Shown: one piece after another, positions 63,278 through 64,000 of the stretch
Numbering within the stretch: the stretch's first letter is position 1
Layout of the letters: every line of letters begins with the position of its first letter
From: Pseudomonas flexibilis
GTDB taxonomy: Bacteria > Pseudomonadota > Gammaproteobacteria > Pseudomonadales > Pseudomonadaceae
DNA length: 64,000 nt
Direction: 5' to 3'
NCBI RefSeq assembly: GCF_000802425.1
Contig: NZ_JRUD01000030.1
Location: 1 to 64,000 of the forward strand
Translations under genes and position numbers: made by a program
Notes under the pieces: model-generated
Told to the model about the DNA's origin: nothing
Database searches by the model: none
Seen by the model: only the letters and a program-made list of their open reading frames with translations

Positions 63278-64000
63278 ATGGCCGCTTTCGAATACCTGGC
63301 CCTCGACACGCGGGGCCGTCAGCGCAAGGGCATCCTGGAAGCCGACAGCAGTCGCCAGGTGCGGCAGATGCTGCGCGAAAGGGAACTGGCGCCACTGGAG
63401 GTCAAGGCCGCGCGGGCCCGCGAGGCCAGCGGCAGCGGCTGGCAGCTGGTGCGTGGCCTGTCGGCGCGCGACCTGGCGCTGCTGACCCGCCAGTTGGCCA
63501 CCCTGGTTCAGGCCGCGTTGCCGATCGAGGAAGCGCTCGGCGCGGCCGCCGCCCAGGCCGGCTCGGCGCGCATCCAGGCCATGCTGCTGGCGGTGCGCGC
63601 CCGGGTGCTGGAGGGCCATAGCCTGGCGGAAGGTCTGAAAGCCTTTCCGGCCGCCTTCCCCGAGCTGTATCGCGCCACGGTGGCCGCCGGCGAGCACGCC
63701 GGCCATCTCGGGCCGGTGCTCGAGCGTCTGGCCGACTACACCGAGCAGCGTCAGCAGTCGCGACAGAAGATCCAGTTGGCGCTGCTGTATCCGCTGATCC
63801 TGCTGATCGCCTCGCTGGCCATCGTGGGTTTCCTGCTGGGTTACGTGGTGCCGGACGTGGTGCGCGTGTTCATCGATTCCGGGCAGACGCTGCCGGCGCT
63901 GACCCGTGGGCTGATCGCGGTCAGCGACGCGGTGCGCGCCTGGGGCTGGCTGGCGCTGCCGCTGCTGTGCGGCGCGCTGTTTGCGGCGCGCCGGGCGCTG
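63278..64000 (+). CDS. gspF: GspF/XcpS, type II secretion inner-membrane platform protein (partial)
   Basis: The first 241 codons are present; the gene runs off the window. It begins MAAFEYLALDTRGRQRKG, typical of GspF, with LTRQLATLVQAALPIEEAL and VAAGEHAGHLGPVLERLADY in the first cytoplasmic repeat, then the first membrane helix (LLYPLILLIASLAIVGFLLG). It starts 3 nt after the gspE stop and belongs to the gspE-onward operon. Confidence 0.95.
   Translation, partial: MAAFEYLALDTRGRQRKGILEADSSRQVRQMLRERELAPLEVKAARAREASGSGWQLVRGLSARDLALLTRQLATLVQAALPIEEALGAAAAQAGSARIQAMLLAVRARVLEGHSLAEGLKAFPAAFPELYRATVAAGEHAGHLGPVLERLADYTEQRQQSRQKIQLALLYPLILLIASLAIVGFLLGYVVPDVVRVFIDSGQTLPALTRGLIAVSDAVRAWGWLALPLLCGALFAARRAL

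Overview
The window is high-GC gammaproteobacterial DNA and almost certainly Pseudomonas. It carries complete nir and nor denitrification gene sets, a cytochrome c551, an aroC neighbourhood, a family I lipase with its foldase, the divergent gspCD / gspEF (xcpPQ / xcpR-) layout, and abundant Pseudomonas REP palindromes. Several genes look P. aeruginosa-like and others P. stutzeri-like. The species cannot be fixed from sequence alone.

Region 1 (1-25,256) is a denitrification supercluster. On the minus strand lie nirJ-nirE-nirN (138-3712), then nirSMCFDLGH (8855-14342), then a second operon nirS2-nirT-nirB (14850-18118). Divergent from it on the plus strand are nirQ-norE-norF (18328-19972), and then norC-norB-norD (21436-25256). 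Together they encode two cytochrome cd1 nitrite reductases, one full heme d1 pathway, the c-type electron donors, NO reductase and its maturation factors. Four FNR/DNR-type boxes (TTGAT-N4-ATCAA like) sit before nirJ, nirS1, nirS2/nirQ and norC. A lower-GC island of about 4.8 kb (about 4.0-8.8 kb) separates nirJEN from nirH. It holds arfB, small membrane proteins, a lipoprotein, a secreted protein of unknown function, an IS remnant, and a palindromic repeat family linked to duplicated gene tails. A RAYT transposase with five tandem copies of its REP/BIME repeat lies between norF and norC.

Region 2 (25.2-32.7 kb) is ordinary chromosome: an acyltransferase-like membrane protein, an RDD protein, aroC, an MFS transporter, an acireductone-dioxygenase-like cupin that lacks most metal ligands, a Sel1-repeat protein, a DEDDh exonuclease and an AlkA-type glycosylase.

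Region 3 (32.8-50.1 kb) is catabolic and sensory: a chemoreceptor; a short-chain fatty acid set (atoE, atoB, atoA, atoD) with a divergent LysR regulator; and a choline/glycine betaine module in which ATPase, permease, two binding proteins and betB form one operon, followed by betA. An SDR and an HSL-type esterase follow.

Region 4 (50.4-64.0 kb) links lipid chemistry to secretion: lipase lipA behind a candidate sigma-54 promoter, its foldase, rraB, a MalT-type LuxR regulator, a large alpha-dioxygenase/cyclooxygenase-like heme peroxidase, and the type II secretion genes gspC, gspD, gspE and the start of gspF. The type II system is the expected export route for LipA.

No tRNA, rRNA, CRISPR array or replication origin was seen.
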